From positions 24,169,073 through 24,233,072 of the forward strand of contig NC_092358.1 of NCBI RefSeq assembly GCF_030848805.1: a stretch of 64,000 bases of DNA, read 5' to 3'. Shown piece after piece: positions 21,072 through 35,077 of this stretch. The notes under the pieces were generated by a model. The model searched no databases, was not told the origin of the DNA, and saw only the letters and a program-made list of their open reading frames with translations. The number at the start of each line of letters is the position of its first letter. The stretch's first letter is position 1. Made by a program: the position numbers and the translations under genes. The stretch is from Temnothorax longispinosus (Eukaryota; Arthropoda; Insecta; Hymenoptera; Formicidae).

Positions 21072-24000
21072 ATGCTTCACACTCATTATGGGCACGTGGC
21101 TCTCGCAGCTTTAATTATTATACTTATTACCTTAGCAGGTACGTAATAGTTGATATATATTAATTTATATTAGCATTAATTTTTCCCAAAGTAATTAAAC
21201 ACTAAAAATATGAATACTTACTCGAGATTACTCGACCAACTCAAAATTAGAGATTCTCAGAATATACTTTTAAATTAAAATAAAATTTAAGTTTTTAGGC
21301 GTTGGTTAAATGCCGCTCGCGTTTCCGCTGCGTTTTAACGCCATTTTCGCGTATGTAGCACACGTGCAAAAGAATCAAATTCGTAGCGAAATTCTTTTTC
21401 TCGGAAACATCGTTGGTCCCATTCATGTAACGGAGGAGACTCTTTATCCATTACGATTAGATAGCGAGATGACCTCGCGACCTGCCTTCCTTTTGAAATC
21501 GGCGAGCTTGTGTATTTCGGCTTCTAAAACCCAGCCGTCCGCCCTAAAAGATCTTCACGCGTATTTATCTATTTGGAGAAGATTATTCAACGCGAATGGC
21601 GCGATCGTTTATGTGTTTGTGTTGTACGTGGCAGTATCGTTGCGGCGAAAATATACAGATCTACAGCACGTGTGCTCTCTTTTAATCTATCGGATACCTT
21701 TATATCCAAAGCTGATTTGTGCAGTCGATCTCTGAGAGTTCATTTGTAACTTGAAAAGATTCCAAAGATGTTTAATGTACAAAATTGAGATCTCCCAGCG
21801 GAGATTGATCTCCTCGACATTTTCAATAAGAACCGATCGAAAGATCTATCTAGATTTAATACACCCCGTATTTCAAAGCTTATTAAAGGTACTTTCCAGA
21901 GCTCTCGTAAACATCCGGCTCTCTTTCGCGATAGCCTCTACCGGCAGTAGAACATCTCTTGATAACCGGCACTAGCGTTCATTCGAAGCAATTCTGTCCC
22001 GCAAAATTGTCCCGCATTAATATTAATATTAATATTCGACGCGTTCGTTATCGCCGCGCGCTTTAAAAAAAATCGGCGAACGCGGCGCCTTGCATAATTC
22101 ATTTTGGAAAACTACTATTTGTGTCATTTATTCCCTCGAAAGAAGCGAAAACACGTGTTTTCTGCCTAACATTCGTTACCGCACATTATGTAAATATTTT
22201 AACTCTTTGTAGGACCTGCGAGTTCCGAATATGGACATCCGCCAGTCAGAGGTAAGATTCTGATCTTCTTAGAATTAAATTTTTTTTATTCACTCTTTTC
22301 TTCACAAAAGAATCCACGAAACGGTCATTATGAGCACGTAGTATTATCAATGGCCTTATCGGAGAGTGTCGAGCGGCGAAAAAACGCGATAAAACGTTTT
22401 GCGACAACTAGGACGCGCACTATATAATTATACATAGAATTATATACAAAGTCAAAAACGGGGGTGTTATAGGATCGGTGCAGAGAGGGGATATGTCACC
22501 CGTGGACGTGGTGACAGAGAGTCATACTCGGTTATGGCCGACCATTCCCAGGTCAAGAGGTAGACGAAAGAATTAATTCAAGGAGCGGGCAAACACCTTA
22601 TAAAAAGATCCCTAACGAATTGAACATTTAACGAGGCAAAATCACTGTTCTAACATAGATAAATGTTTTATACATTACCAGCTAACAGTGAAAGAGTCCG
22701 TTGGCTGTAGTTAATTTTTTCTTGTTGGTTTTGATCCCCATGTGTAAATATATTTACCAGATGTATATGTTTGTGATATTTCGGTTTCTCCTATAATGTG
22801 GTAAAGGTTTCGTACTTTGTGCTAATCGACGGAAACTAATTGGGGTAACCGGGAGGCTGTATCCCCTTCCATATATTTAACGCATATATCGGCATGATAT
22901 CGATGGTGTTCTAATTACGGAAGAAGAGAATAACCATACGGCTAACAGAAGCTAACAGAAACTTTTATCTCAAGATGTAAAGGATTAATGAGAAACTTTT
23001 TCGCCCCGTGCAGGATCGCACGCGAAGAGACCGCATCCCTGCGAGCAGAGCTCGTGTTACCCCGCAACCGGGAACCTGCTGATCGGCCGTAAGGACAAAC
23101 TAAGCTCTTCGTCGACGTGCGGTCTCACAGGTCCCGAAAGATTCTGCATAGTTTCCCACCTTAAGGACAGGAAGAAGTGCTTCTTCTGCGACACGTCGAT
23201 ACCTAAACAGCAGCATAACATCGAGAACATCGTCAGCGGGTAAGATCACTTTACTTTATCGCGAAATAAATCCAATGCCTTTTTGAAATAAGTGGAAATG
23301 TGTGTTATTAAAAATAAGTAACAGCGACAAAATGTATACTAATCAATAAAATTTAAACAGTACAAGTTATAGATCATGGTGGCAGGCCGAGAACGGTGTG
23401 GAGAATGTCACGATACGCTTCGATCTTGAGGCAGAGTTTCACTTCACGCACATTATCATTCGCTTCCAAACCTTCCGACCGGCTGCCATGCTGATCGAAC
23501 GGTCGTACGATTTCGGAAGAACCTGGCAGGTGTATCGGTACTTCGCTCACAACTGCGAGCACTACTTCCCCGAAATCCCGACCCACCAACCGCAAAGATT
23601 AACGGACGTCATCTGCGAGACGAGATACTCGGCTGTGGCACCGTCCACTGGCGGCGACGTAATTTTTAGGTAGAATGTGTACACAGTTTTATCATATTAA
23701 CCATTTATTTATATTTTAAACTGTATTATTTCATTGTGTGAATACTTTGCTATCATTTTAATTTTTTTTAACATAAATTATTGTAATCATTAATTATTAA
23801 TCACGTTCGAAAATGTCATCTTTTTACTGATATATTTTAGGGTATTGCCGCGAAATTTGGATATCGACAATCCCTATTCAAAGGAAGTGCAGAATCTATT
23901 AAAGATCACCAATCTCAGGATCAACATGACGAGACTCCACACTCTGGGCGACGATCTGCTCGACGATCGGGCCGAAATTCGCGAAAAATACTATTACGCC

Positions 24001-27000
24001 ATCCAAGATATGGTGATTCGCGGTTCGTGCTCCTGCTATGGGCACGCCTCGAGGTGTTTGCCGTTACCGGGAGTCGCCGATGAGGAGAACATGGTCCACG
24101 GCAGATGCGAGTGCACGCACAACACTAAGGGTCTCAACTGCGAGAAGTGCGAGGACTTCTACAACGACCTGCCGTGGAAGCCCGCGGTCGGCAAACAGAC
24201 GAACGCCTGTAGGCCTTGCAATTGCAACAATCATACCAGTTCCTGCCACTTCGACGAAGCGGTCTACGAGAGATCGGGCAGAGTATCCGGCGGTGTCTGC
24301 GACGATTGTCAGCATAACACGCGAGGGCAGAATTGCGAACAATGCAAGCCGTTTTATTATCACGACGTGACGAAGGACATTTCTGACCGGGACGCTTGTC
24401 AACGTGAGTTTTCAATTTATATCAATCGCTTTATATAATCTTCATGTAACATTTAATATAATTTAATACGGTATTATTATCCGCGTTTGTTTTGTAAGTA
24501 GAAAATAAATGTAGATTGCAGTTAGTGGCAGAATGAATTTATGTACATGTGTATGAAAGAGATATCGTGAGATCGCAAAGATATACAGTTTTTTTCCTTC
24601 GCAGCCTGCGACTGCGACCTAAACGGATCCTTGGATGATGGCATATGCGACTCGAGAACCGATCCTCTAAGTGGCGACGAGTCCGGACGCTGTCACTGTA
24701 AAGCGAACATTGACGGGCGCCGTTGCGACCGTTGCAAGAACGGCTTTTGGAACTTCGATCCCGACAATCCCGAGGGATGTCAAGGTAAAAAAGAAAGTTA
24801 TATCCAAGTATGTTTCGTTAAAAGGTCTAACTTTTTCAATAGTTTTACATAAAACGTAATATTTAAATCAATATACGTTTATTATATTTGTTAATGACAC
24901 TAAGAAGCCTATTACTTATTAGTCTATACCGATTATCTTCCAAATTCAATTTATCTTTCCTTCTAAAAAACATTAATCAATAACACAGATTTTATTGGCC
25001 CAAATAAGGAAAGTTTGATCATAGTTTCTCAAAATGGAAAATTCGTACAAAAAGGTCGACTTTTGCAATTGCAATTGCAGCCTGCACCTGTAACACCTTG
25101 GGTACCATCGACAATCAGGGTTGCAACGTGGTGACCGGCGAGTGTACGTGCAAACGGTATGTCACAGCGCGCGACTGCAATCAATGCGTGCCGGAATATT
25201 GGGGACTCTCCGAGGACCGGGATGGATGCAAACCGTGCGATTGTGATCCTGGAGGATCATACGAGAAGTCCTGCGACGTCATCACCGGCCAGTGCAGATG
25301 CAGGCCGCATGTCAGCGGAAGAACTTGCAATCAGCCGGAACAGAGTTATTACACCGGCTCGCTAGACTTTCTCATTTACGAAGGAGAATTGTCTAGAGCG
25401 ACCGACGTAAGTTCATTAAATTTAATCGAATATGTGAATTAAATGTACATATTTGTAAGTATTGATACCAATGTGCTGCAAGCGTGATAAAATATAAAGC
25501 ACAATCGCAACACGAAAGAAATAACAAAAAGAGAGGAAGAGAAAGTTACTCCTCTCTTCAACTATATCTAGAATTTTGCCAAGCTTCAATTATCCCACTC
25601 AGCTTCTTGAGATTGTTTTTAGAATTGAATAGCAAATTCGTTTTCAGAACTGTCAAGTGGTGATCAGAGAGCCTTATCGCGATGGTAGGAATAGTACGTG
25701 GACCGGCACGGGTTTCATGAAGGCTCTCGAGGGCTCGGTATTGAACTTCACCATCGACGACATTCGCAGATCGATGTGGTACGACGTGATTGTACGGTAC
25801 GAACCGGTGCATCCGGGCGTCTGGGAGGACGTGCAGATTATTCTCGAGAGAGACAGCCTACCGGATCCTAATGGGCCGTGCGCCGATTGGAGACCCGAAT
25901 ACGATCGCTTGTGGGTTCAATTGCCTCTGCGTTCGAGAAGCGCCATGGCGCAACCGTCTATATGTCTAGAGGCGGGAAAACGCTACAATCTTCTGTTGCA
26001 ATTCCGCAAGTTCAACAGCCACATAGACACGCCTTCGGCCTCCATCCTGGTCGACTCGGTAATATACTTTGTTTCGATTATGTTGCCGATTGTCGTCAAA
26101 AGTCATGTCCAGTTGATCGTATAATCTGTACTTATTTGTATGATCAGATTGTTCTGAAGCCGAGGATAGACGTGATACCCTTCTTCAAGACTCCGGGTCT
26201 GGGTGAGCTACGTCGCCAAGAATACGAACGTTACCACTGTAACGAATTGTTCAACGATGTCAATAGCGTGTGGAGCAACGTGCCTGAGATCTGCAGAAAG
26301 TATCAGAACAGCATCGGCTATTACGTCTTCGACGGCGCTCACTGTAAGTTCAATCGCGCATTATCCGATGTCGTTTGTAGTCTTTAATAATACTTTAATT
26401 TTACTTTAATTTCATGTCGTTTAATCAATCTTGTTCAATTGCACACTCACAAGAGCGCGATGTTGAATTCTAGCCTGCGAGTGTAACCCAACGGGCTCTC
26501 GCAGTCTTCTGTGCGAGAACTACGGCGGGATGTGCCCGTGCAAGCCGAACGTGGTCGGCAGGCGTTGCGACCGTTGCGCGCCGGGCACCTACGGATTCGG
26601 CCCGGAGGGATGCATCCCCTGCGACTGCGACGGCGTCGGCGCCCTCGACAATTTCTGCGACGTCGAGACCGGCCGCTGCAAGTGCCGCCCCAACACCTAC
26701 GGCAGGACCTGCGGCCAGTGCGAGCCCGGCTTCTGGAACTTCCCGCACTGTCAGCGCTGCGAGTGCCACGGACACGCGGATAGCTGCGACTCGAAGACCG
26801 GGGCCTGCATCAACTGTCGAGATTATACCACCGGGCACAATTGCGATCGTTGCGTCGACGATTTCTACGGCGATCCGCGAATTGGCGTGGATATACCTTG
26901 CAGAGCGTGTCCTTGTCCGGGTGAGTACAGTTTTGGAAGAAATTTTACATCGATTATTAATTTTTTAAATTATTAAAAATAAAAAATTACAATATTAGTC

Positions 27001-30000
27001 TTATTAGAAAGATATTATGTCCGTAATAAAAATAAGCTATACCTCACATTTATATTTATATCTGTACATTTTTTCGGCAATATAAAACTCGGTCTTTTAA
27101 CAATTCAAACAGTAGTACTAAAATATTGTAAACTGTGGAGTTTGCTCCTTAGTCATTTATTTGCGTTTTTATTGATGAAGTAAAAAATGAGTTTCTTTTT
27201 ACATTATTTATTATTATTTATTTATTACTATCATTATATATTTTTTATTTTAACAGGCACACGCGAATCCGGTCACTCCTATGCCAACAGCTGTTCATTG
27301 GACTCAGTAACACAGGACGTAGTGTGCGAATGTTTTGAGGGATACTCCGGACCTCGCTGCGAGCATTGCGCCGAGAATTATTTCGGCGATCCAGAGGTGC
27401 CAGGCGGTAGCTGCCAACTCTGCGAATGTAACAACAATACGGACCTACGTCGCCCTGGTAACTGCGACCCGCACACCGGTCATTGCCTTCAATGTCTGTT
27501 CAACACTGACGGTCCCACTTGCGAGGTGTGTAAAGCGGGATTCTACGGAGACGCTCTGCGGCAGGACTGTCAAGACTGCGGATGCAACGTCCTGGGCACC
27601 GACAAGGCCGCGGGACCGTGTAATCATCGCAGTGGTCAGTGTCCGTGTCTACCGCACGTCATAGGACAGCTCTGCGACTCCTGCGAGGAGAATCATTGGA
27701 GGATAGCCAGCGGGCAAGGCTGCGACCCTTGCGAGTGCGACGCGGTTGGAAGTATTTCAGACAGGTTCGTCTGCGATTTTTATAACAATTGAAATTCTGC
27801 GATAGAAGTATTTTTTAATGAGTATACAATAGCTTTGATATATCTTGTAGTTGAATGACTTGATACCGATAGTGATCTGATCCACCTTTTTCTCACAACA
27901 GAAAATTAATCTAAATGTATAATTTAGAAAAAAATTTAATTTTCTCAATCTTAAGATTAATTTATTCAAAAGTATGGGTTAGATCACTGCTCTACAACAT
28001 ATAAATCTAAAAAAAGACTATGCGGCTAATTAAAATATTTCCATGTATAGATGCAACCCCTTCGACGGCACTTGCGAGTGTAGGCCAGGATTCGGCGGCA
28101 GACGGTGCAACGAGTGTCAGACAAACTTCTGGGGTAACCCGAACATAGAGTGTTATCCATGCGAGTGCGACGTGATCGGCTCTGCGAGTCAACAATGCAA
28201 CAGGGAGACCGGGGTATGCGTTTGCCACAAGGGCATCGGCGGCGAGAAATGCGACCAGTGCGACCGCGGCTATCACGGCGAGGCTCCACAATGCAGTCCG
28301 TGTGGCGAATGTTTCGACAACTGGGATCTGATCCTGGACGGTCTCACGAACAAGACAAATGCGGTCATTCAGGAGGCCTCGAGGATACAGAAGGTCGGCA
28401 CGACCGGCGTGTACAGCCAGGAATTCGACGACATGAAGGACTCCCTGAACGAAGTGCGGGATCTGATCGGCAACACCACTATCCGGAGTCAAGACCTAGA
28501 CGCGTTGGACGACTTGGCCAATGAGTTAGAGAAGAATATTTCCGAATCGGCCAAGCAGTTGGCTGAAGCGAGCAATCAATTCGAGAATCTCAGTCAGCGA
28601 GTTAATCTTGGCGATGTCGCGTTGAAGAAGTTGAGAAACAGGACAAACAGCCTGCACGAGACCGCCGCCGATTTGCGGGAGAATGCCACGAGATTGCAGG
28701 AGGAGAATGTTCTGGGCGCGCTGAACGTGACCCAGCAGATGGCCGAGCAGTCCAGGCAGGCCGAGAGGACGGCAAACGACACTACGAATGTCCTCAGCGA
28801 TGCGGAACGATTCCGCAAGCATACCGAGAATCTTCTGGCGAAGAATCGCGCCTCCGTGACCGAGGCTCAAGACAGGAACAAGGAATCGTTGACGAAACTG
28901 AATGAGAAGCTGAAGACATTCGGTATGGCGATACCTGAACTGAATCTGCAGATGTGCGGTGACAATGTGACGGATTGCAGCACCGTCTGCGGTGGTGCGG
29001 GCTGCGGCTTCTGCGGAGGATTATCTTGTCACGTGGGCGCGGTCAGCAAGGCCAATCAAGCTCTGGATGTTGCCAAGCAGCAAGCTGCCAAGATCAAGGG
29101 CCACAAGGACGAGGCCGAACAACTGTTACGCAATGTAATTATCACTAATCTAATTCTTAAAAGTTATTTTACGATTTCTACAAGAATTAATTATTGTCAA
29201 GAATTATTTATTATATTTAAAGAATAATATTCATATATTGCTATAAATATTTGTAGAAATTCTGTGAATTTCTCAATTTGTACAGCTTATACATTTACCA
29301 TTTTCATCTACAATTGTTTATGATTTATTCGATTAATTTACATTTTTAGATGAGCCAAATCAGGCAAGACGCGACAGCGGCAAGATCCAACGCTCAAGAC
29401 GCCTTCAATTACGCATGGGAGGCGCGCAATCGTTCCGATAAGATCACCAAGGACCTCTCAGATATAACCAAGCAAATCTGGAGCGCTCTGAACGAGGACC
29501 AGCCTACACCAGCCATGGTGAGAGATCTCGCGTACGAGGTGCTCGCGAAGAACATCCAGCTGGAGCCGGATGAAATCACGCGGTTAGCCGATCGCATCAA
29601 GAGCATCGTGGGCTCTCTCACTGACTCTGAGAAGATTCTCGCCGATACCAAGGACGATCTGCAGAAAGTGCGTGATCTCGAGGCACGCGCCAACCGCACC
29701 AAAGATTTCGCCATCGAGAAGCAAACCTTGGCGAACAAAGTGATCCTGCTGTTGAACGACGCGCAGAAGGCGCAACACCTGGCGCAGGACGCGATCGACA
29801 AGGCGGAAGCTGACGTGTCCAAATCGCAGAAAGATCTCGCGGACATCGCCGACGTGACAAAGGCCGCTCAAATCCAGGCTAACAGCACCACGCATACGGT
29901 GGAGGCACTGGACGCCCGTTTGAAGCAGCTTCAAACGCAATCTGCGAAGAACGGTTTTATCCTGGCGGAGATCGGCACGGAGGCGAAGAAGGTCGCCGAC

Positions 30001-30318
30001 GAAGCCCAGCTGATCGACAGCAAGACGAAGAAGCTGTCGGAGGAGTACAAGAGGGCGGACGAGTCGCTGAATCTGCGGGTGAACAAGAGCAAGGGCGATA
30101 TCCAGCGGGCGAAAAGACTCCTGCAGCGTGCCTCCGAGCTGACGGCGGACACGTCGACCAAGTCCAAGGATCTGGACGGCATGGAGAGCGTTTACAAGGA
30201 CAACGAGCGGCTGCTGACGGACCTGATGAGCGACGTGGACGCGCTGACAATGGAGATGGAGAGACACTTGGCGGAGATCGAGAACAAGTCGCAGGTGTAC
30301 AGACAGTGCTCCGCTTAA
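21072..30318 (+). CDS. LanB1: Laminin subunit beta-1
   Basis: Thirteen coding exons: 21072-21138, 22213-22251, 23014-23239, 23361-23669, 23841-24403, 24605-24784, 25081-25406, 25648-26058, 26148-26343, 26474-26920, 27257-27764, 28051-29134 and 29350-30318. They encode about 1774 residues, close to the 1788 of the fly protein. This is the secreted beta chain of the basement-membrane laminin trimer. After a signal peptide (residues 1-22) comes an N-terminal LN domain from about 43 (CEQSSCYPATGNLLIG). Cys-rich LE repeats run from about 279 (RGSCSCYGHASRC), an internal laminin-IV type B domain spans about 575-775, and a second LE block extends to about 1180. A long coiled coil follows, broken by the beta-chain Cys-rich knob near 1391 (CSTVCGGAGCGFCGG). 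The final YRQCSA carries the cysteine expected to bond the gamma chain. Junction phases agree throughout. The intron-11 donor, GTTCGT at 27765, is weak. Confidence 0.96.
21139..23013 (+). other. LanB1 introns 1 and 2 with a tiny exon between
   Basis: Intron 1 (21139-22212) and intron 2 (22252-23013) flank a 39-base exon that encodes the short linker between the signal peptide and the LN domain. The open frame at 21310-21735 lies wholly in intron 1 and has no recognisable content. I see no other gene here. Confidence 0.6.
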
Positions 30319-33300
30319 AAATTCAATCAGTTGAGGAAATCATCTTCCGATTTGCGAATTTCATCTGCAAAACGATACATATCGATAACCAGTGGATCTT
30401 TTCTTCGTTTGATACACAGATAACTGTCCGCGCGGTAGAATCTCTTGCTCCACAAACGAGAGCCCTTTCCAGTGTTACATCTCACTTACTGCATTTTACC
30501 GCGAGATATGTTAGGTCTTATTAGTAAGATCGGTGCTTTATACTTGTGCAATAGTCGTGAGTTTTATCTTGATTTATAGGAAACGGATATGCGTATATAT
30601 ATTTACATATTGCATATACAATATATATATATACACATTTGGCATTCGCAACTTATTTTGAATATTGCGAAAGGCGAGGAGATTATTATTAGTGCCATAA
30701 ATATAAATGGAGGGGCCATCAGTAGTTGTAAAGAGGACGATTTGTACGTAAGTCAGTTAAAATATCGCTTCAAGCGCAATCGAGGTATCTTCTCTAGCTT
30801 TTTTAGCTTCGCTAAATTTTCTCCAATTCTTCTTGCAATTTTTATATTTTTATATTTCGTAGCACACACTTTTTTACTTTTATAATAAGAATATTCTATA
30901 CCAGAATATCTATATAAATAGTTTCTATCCGCTGATGCATATATACGACAATTTCTTACACATCGTACTTAAAGAAACACCGTAGCGAAGTATTAAGCTC
31001 GTGTTCCATAGATGATACATTAAAAATAATTAAAGAGTAATGTAAATAATTAAAATAAACGTAATACAGGATTAAGATATTAAAATAGATATTCTGCAAC
31101 GGATCTACCGAATATGAAATGTTCGATATATCGCCGAGACACATTTATCTACAAATGGACAAAAGTTCAAGTGGCCTTGTCGATTATTACAATGCCTGTA
31201 AATAATTACAGTCTGCGCATCTGTAAATATTTAATGTTACATACCTATGAATTCACGATGTTCGACGGCTTTTTATCTCTGGACCTTTTAATTTTTCTTT
31301 TACAGCTCCAATCCTAATTCTCATTATTAAATGGCAAAACCTCACGCGAGAAATATAATCGAAATGCCGACAAAATTCGTGTAATTATTCCGGCGATACA
31401 AAAACGAAAGGAACAAGATCCTGTTATTTATATCATCATTGCACGCGATCGATCCTCATACATTACATCAAATATCGTCGAGATTATCGCTTAAAAGTGG
31501 GCGAACGATGCTATGATCAAGCCAAAAAGAATTCAATATTTAAGGTCATACTACGCATAGCGATATTATACTGTAATGTTAGAGAGAAATAAATGAGTTG
31601 CCAAAAAGAAGAAAGGACTGTGGCTATATCTCGGCGAGCCTGTCGACCCTTAATTGCGTCTTTCAATTACATTCAAATTCCTTCTATCGTACATAAGGAG
31701 AATCTGCAATTTTAAATAATCGCTCAGAACGATGTACGCGCCGCGTCCTTGCAATTTATTGCGGTATCGCGCAAGGAAATTGTCGGACATTGTTTTTCAT
31801 GAATTGTTTTTCATGAAATAACGATACACATATGTCAGCGTACGCGACCCCCCAATCACGCCTCAAGTGCCTGGGACTATAGGCTGGGACCAACGTGACT
31901 AAACGAAGCAAACACCGTTGCGTCCCGTCGCGTCGCGTCGATCTTCCTCAGCGCATCACGATCGATTCGCGTAGGGCCCGGAAATAGGTTTTGTCGTTTA
32001 TTATTACAGAGTCCGGTTACGTCGCAGCCATGTGCGCGATTACGGTTCCCCCCCCCGAATGTCATCGTAACGTCGAAAGTTTCGACGAAGGGGTTCCAGG
32101 ACTACGGCCGGGTTCCTCCGGCAGATAAACGGAGAAGAACGTTCTAATTCTATTTATCATTTCGGTATATTCCTTAAAATCGCCCTTTCCCTTTCGGAGC
32201 CGAGGCCTACGCGCGCGCGCACGAATATTTCATGAATAGCGCACTGTTGAATTCAAATGGCGTATGCGTTCAGCAGGCCGCGCACAATGGGTTCATTCAG
32301 TACGCGAATCAGTGGTTCTCCGCGGAGGTGAGAAAACTAGAACGGCGCGGAGAGATGCACGAAAATTATTACTGCAATAAAGATCCAACTTTGATCTTTC
32401 CTCGAAGACAGATTCGAAGTTTCCGCACTACACCCTTTAAAACCATAACAAAGAGATAAGATAAACGCACGGACAGTCTCTTGCATTTCGCCAAATCATC
32501 GCATTACTATCTTACTATCTTAAATGTACATTTGGATTTTTTAATTAACGATAATTAACGGAAACAATATAAATTCAAATAAATTAGCGCAATTGTATAA
32601 AATTATTCCTATCTCACGCCTTGAAAAAAAAAAGAAGTAGAGAAGAAGGCGGTCTCAGGATTTTTAAAGAGATTTCACTAACAGGGAAGTTTGATAAAAA
32701 AAAAAAGGATCACAACAAGCAATAAATTTTTCTCTGTTAAATTGAATTGGAGCGTTCTAATAGGCATTTCTAACGAGGATTGTTCTTTGTTGCTTCGTGA
32801 CACCTTTAAGGCGACGATCCCCGATTGTCCGACTGACCCGCACTTTAATCCGGCACTGAGAATTGTAGTTAGGATCCGCGATATTATCACGGTGACTGAT
32901 GCATAAGCGCATACATATAGAGATAAATAATGCATTATATCCGAGAAAGGATTTTACGCGGCATGGCGAGTCTCATTGGAGTAACCGCTACGTAATTTTC
33001 GATCGTGAGTTTTTTTTAAAGACGCTAACTCTTCGAAGCTCGAGACTCGCTAACTATCTCAAAAATGATAAATGATAATATCAATCAATATTTGTACAGA
33101 GATTACTAAATCCTTTAAGTATTTACCTTTCAATATATTGCGATGTTGTTGGTCGAAGGGCAACTTTATTCCCACAGAATACTCGCCGGCAAAACGTTCG
33201 ACGATAGAAACTGATGAAGATCATTATGCGAGAGTTTCTCTGGAATTTTCGTTTTTGCACGCAGATAAAAACAAAGGTAAAAAAAAAACACATTTTAAAT

Positions 33301-33638
33301 GACACAAAGTGAAATATATAACACGTTCAAATACGTGGCATAATCTATTCTTACAAGATTCATAAGATTCATTGAATAGAAATAAAGGTATACTCTTCAT
33401 CTCAAGTTGCTTTAAATTCCTTATCGTCCCAACCCGTTGCTCGAGATACGTTAGCTTCCGTCTTTGTTCTTTTTACGCGTGGTTAACCACGAAACTAATC
33501 TGCAACACATGCATGACTTTAACAACTGCCGCAAAAAATTGTCTGCGCGGTTATCGTCCGTTAGACGGTAGAACTTCACTTCACGTTAGGATCATACATA
33601 AGAAGATATTCTATATTTATGTTATAAATACAGTTTGT

Positions 33639-34216
33639 CATAAAATCATTCTCTCTCTCAGATGAGACATTAATATGACATTTTTTTAATTTTATTCTCC
33701 CAAATAATACACCGTACGGTCCACTTCAGCTAATCTATGACTAATAATAAATGATCTATAAATAGAATTCAGAGTAGAATTCTATTTATAATCTCATGTG
33801 CCATATAACATGAATAAATTTTGATGAGAATCCGAATACACATATGTATATATATAATATGATTTATATTAAGATACAGTCGTACATCAGAACACATGGC
33901 AGAAAAAAATTATAAATAGAATTCTGACGCAAATATTTTGCTATAAAATCATTCAGATGAGTAACATCAATGGCATTCTTAAATTTTATTCTCCCAAATA
34001 TTGCACTTCGGATAATCTATAACCAATAATAAGTGATATATAAATAAAATTCAGAGTAGAACTCCATTTCTCTAATCTCATATGCCGTATAACACGAAAA
34101 AATTTTTATGAGAATCCAAGTACACAAATATAAAATATATATCAAAATACAGTGTTGTGTACATCAGAGTGTATACGCAGAGAAAATTATAAATAGAATT
34201 CTGACGCAAGTATCAT
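33639..34216. repeat. Direct duplication of a 280-300 bp AT-rich unit
   Basis: Copy A (33639-33940) and copy B (33941 to about 34216) are adjacent and in the same orientation. Shared landmarks in the same order are ATAAAATCATTC, CAGATGAG, TTTTATTCTCCCAAATA, an AATAATAAxTGAT block, AATTCAGAGTAGAA, TGAGAATCC and a closing AATTATAAATAGAATTCTGA. Copies have diverged by substitutions and small indels, so the event is not recent. No coding content is visible. Confidence 0.8.
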
Positions 34217-34945
34217 AAATCTTCTACTAAAGTAGACTGAAGACACAATACGTGACGTGCATAAATATCTAAAATATCTTTCCTATCGCTCGCTGAACTC
34301 GGTGCAACGGTATCGCGCTTTCTTGCGACGGTCTCCCTCTGTAGCAGGCGATCCCCCGGTCGCGGGGTCCAAGAGCTTACCTTTAATCAGCCAGAAGAGT
34401 CCGACACAGCCGGCCGATGCGGCGCCGTTGGCGCAGCGGGGATGAAAGAAGGCAGTAGGGCTGAGTAGGGTGAGTTTTATTTGTCGAGAGCCACTCCTTT
34501 CCGATTGTTCGGTGCCCTTTGTGGCCGTTGACAGCTGCTGCCTACGGAGGTAAGTCACATTCGCGTTTGCCGATCGCTCGGGAATCGGGAAGCGAGCAGC
34601 GAGCTCGTGTTTAGTCGCCGTCTGGCCGGCGGGTCGACCGTTGTGTTTACTATCGCGACGATTCACGTGACGGTGAATCGAGCGAGAGTAATAACGTGGC
34701 CGTTTGTCGGAATGAGATAGGTCGTTTGTGATGATTTCGTGGATGTAAACGTGAATGATATACGTGTACCCGGTATGTGATAGCTATTTAGAGTTACGAC
34801 CGATCGAGCGATACTGGTGAAAGCAAAGCACGTGCCGCCCAGGTAATTCACGTGCGGATATGAGAGATTATATTTCGAGAACAATGTTCGCCACGTGCTG
34901 TGAGAATTGATGCAAACACGGATGCGTACACAAATGTGACCTTCA

Positions 34946-35077
34946 TGTCCATTTCTACCAAATTGCATTACACGCGGATTAACTTTAACCTCGCGCATCG
35001 GTTTAACTAACTTTTTATTTTTTTTTAATTTTCTTCAAACCGAGATTAAAGTTAATCTGCATTGGTAGAAATGGACA
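34946..35077. repeat. Hairpin (inverted) repeat
   Basis: The left arm begins TGTCCATTTCTACCAA and contains GGATTAACTTTAACCTCG. The right arm contains CGAGATTAAAGTTAATCTGC and ends TTGGTAGAAATGGACA. The arms pair over about 40 bases, with an extra insert of about 18 bases in the left arm and a T-rich loop. It looks like a degenerate foldback MITE. Confidence 0.65.

Noticed and set aside
29584..30267. 227-codon open frame on the minus strand
   Set aside because: It is exactly antisense to the last coding exon of LanB1; the coiled-coil codon usage of the real gene leaves the opposite strand open.
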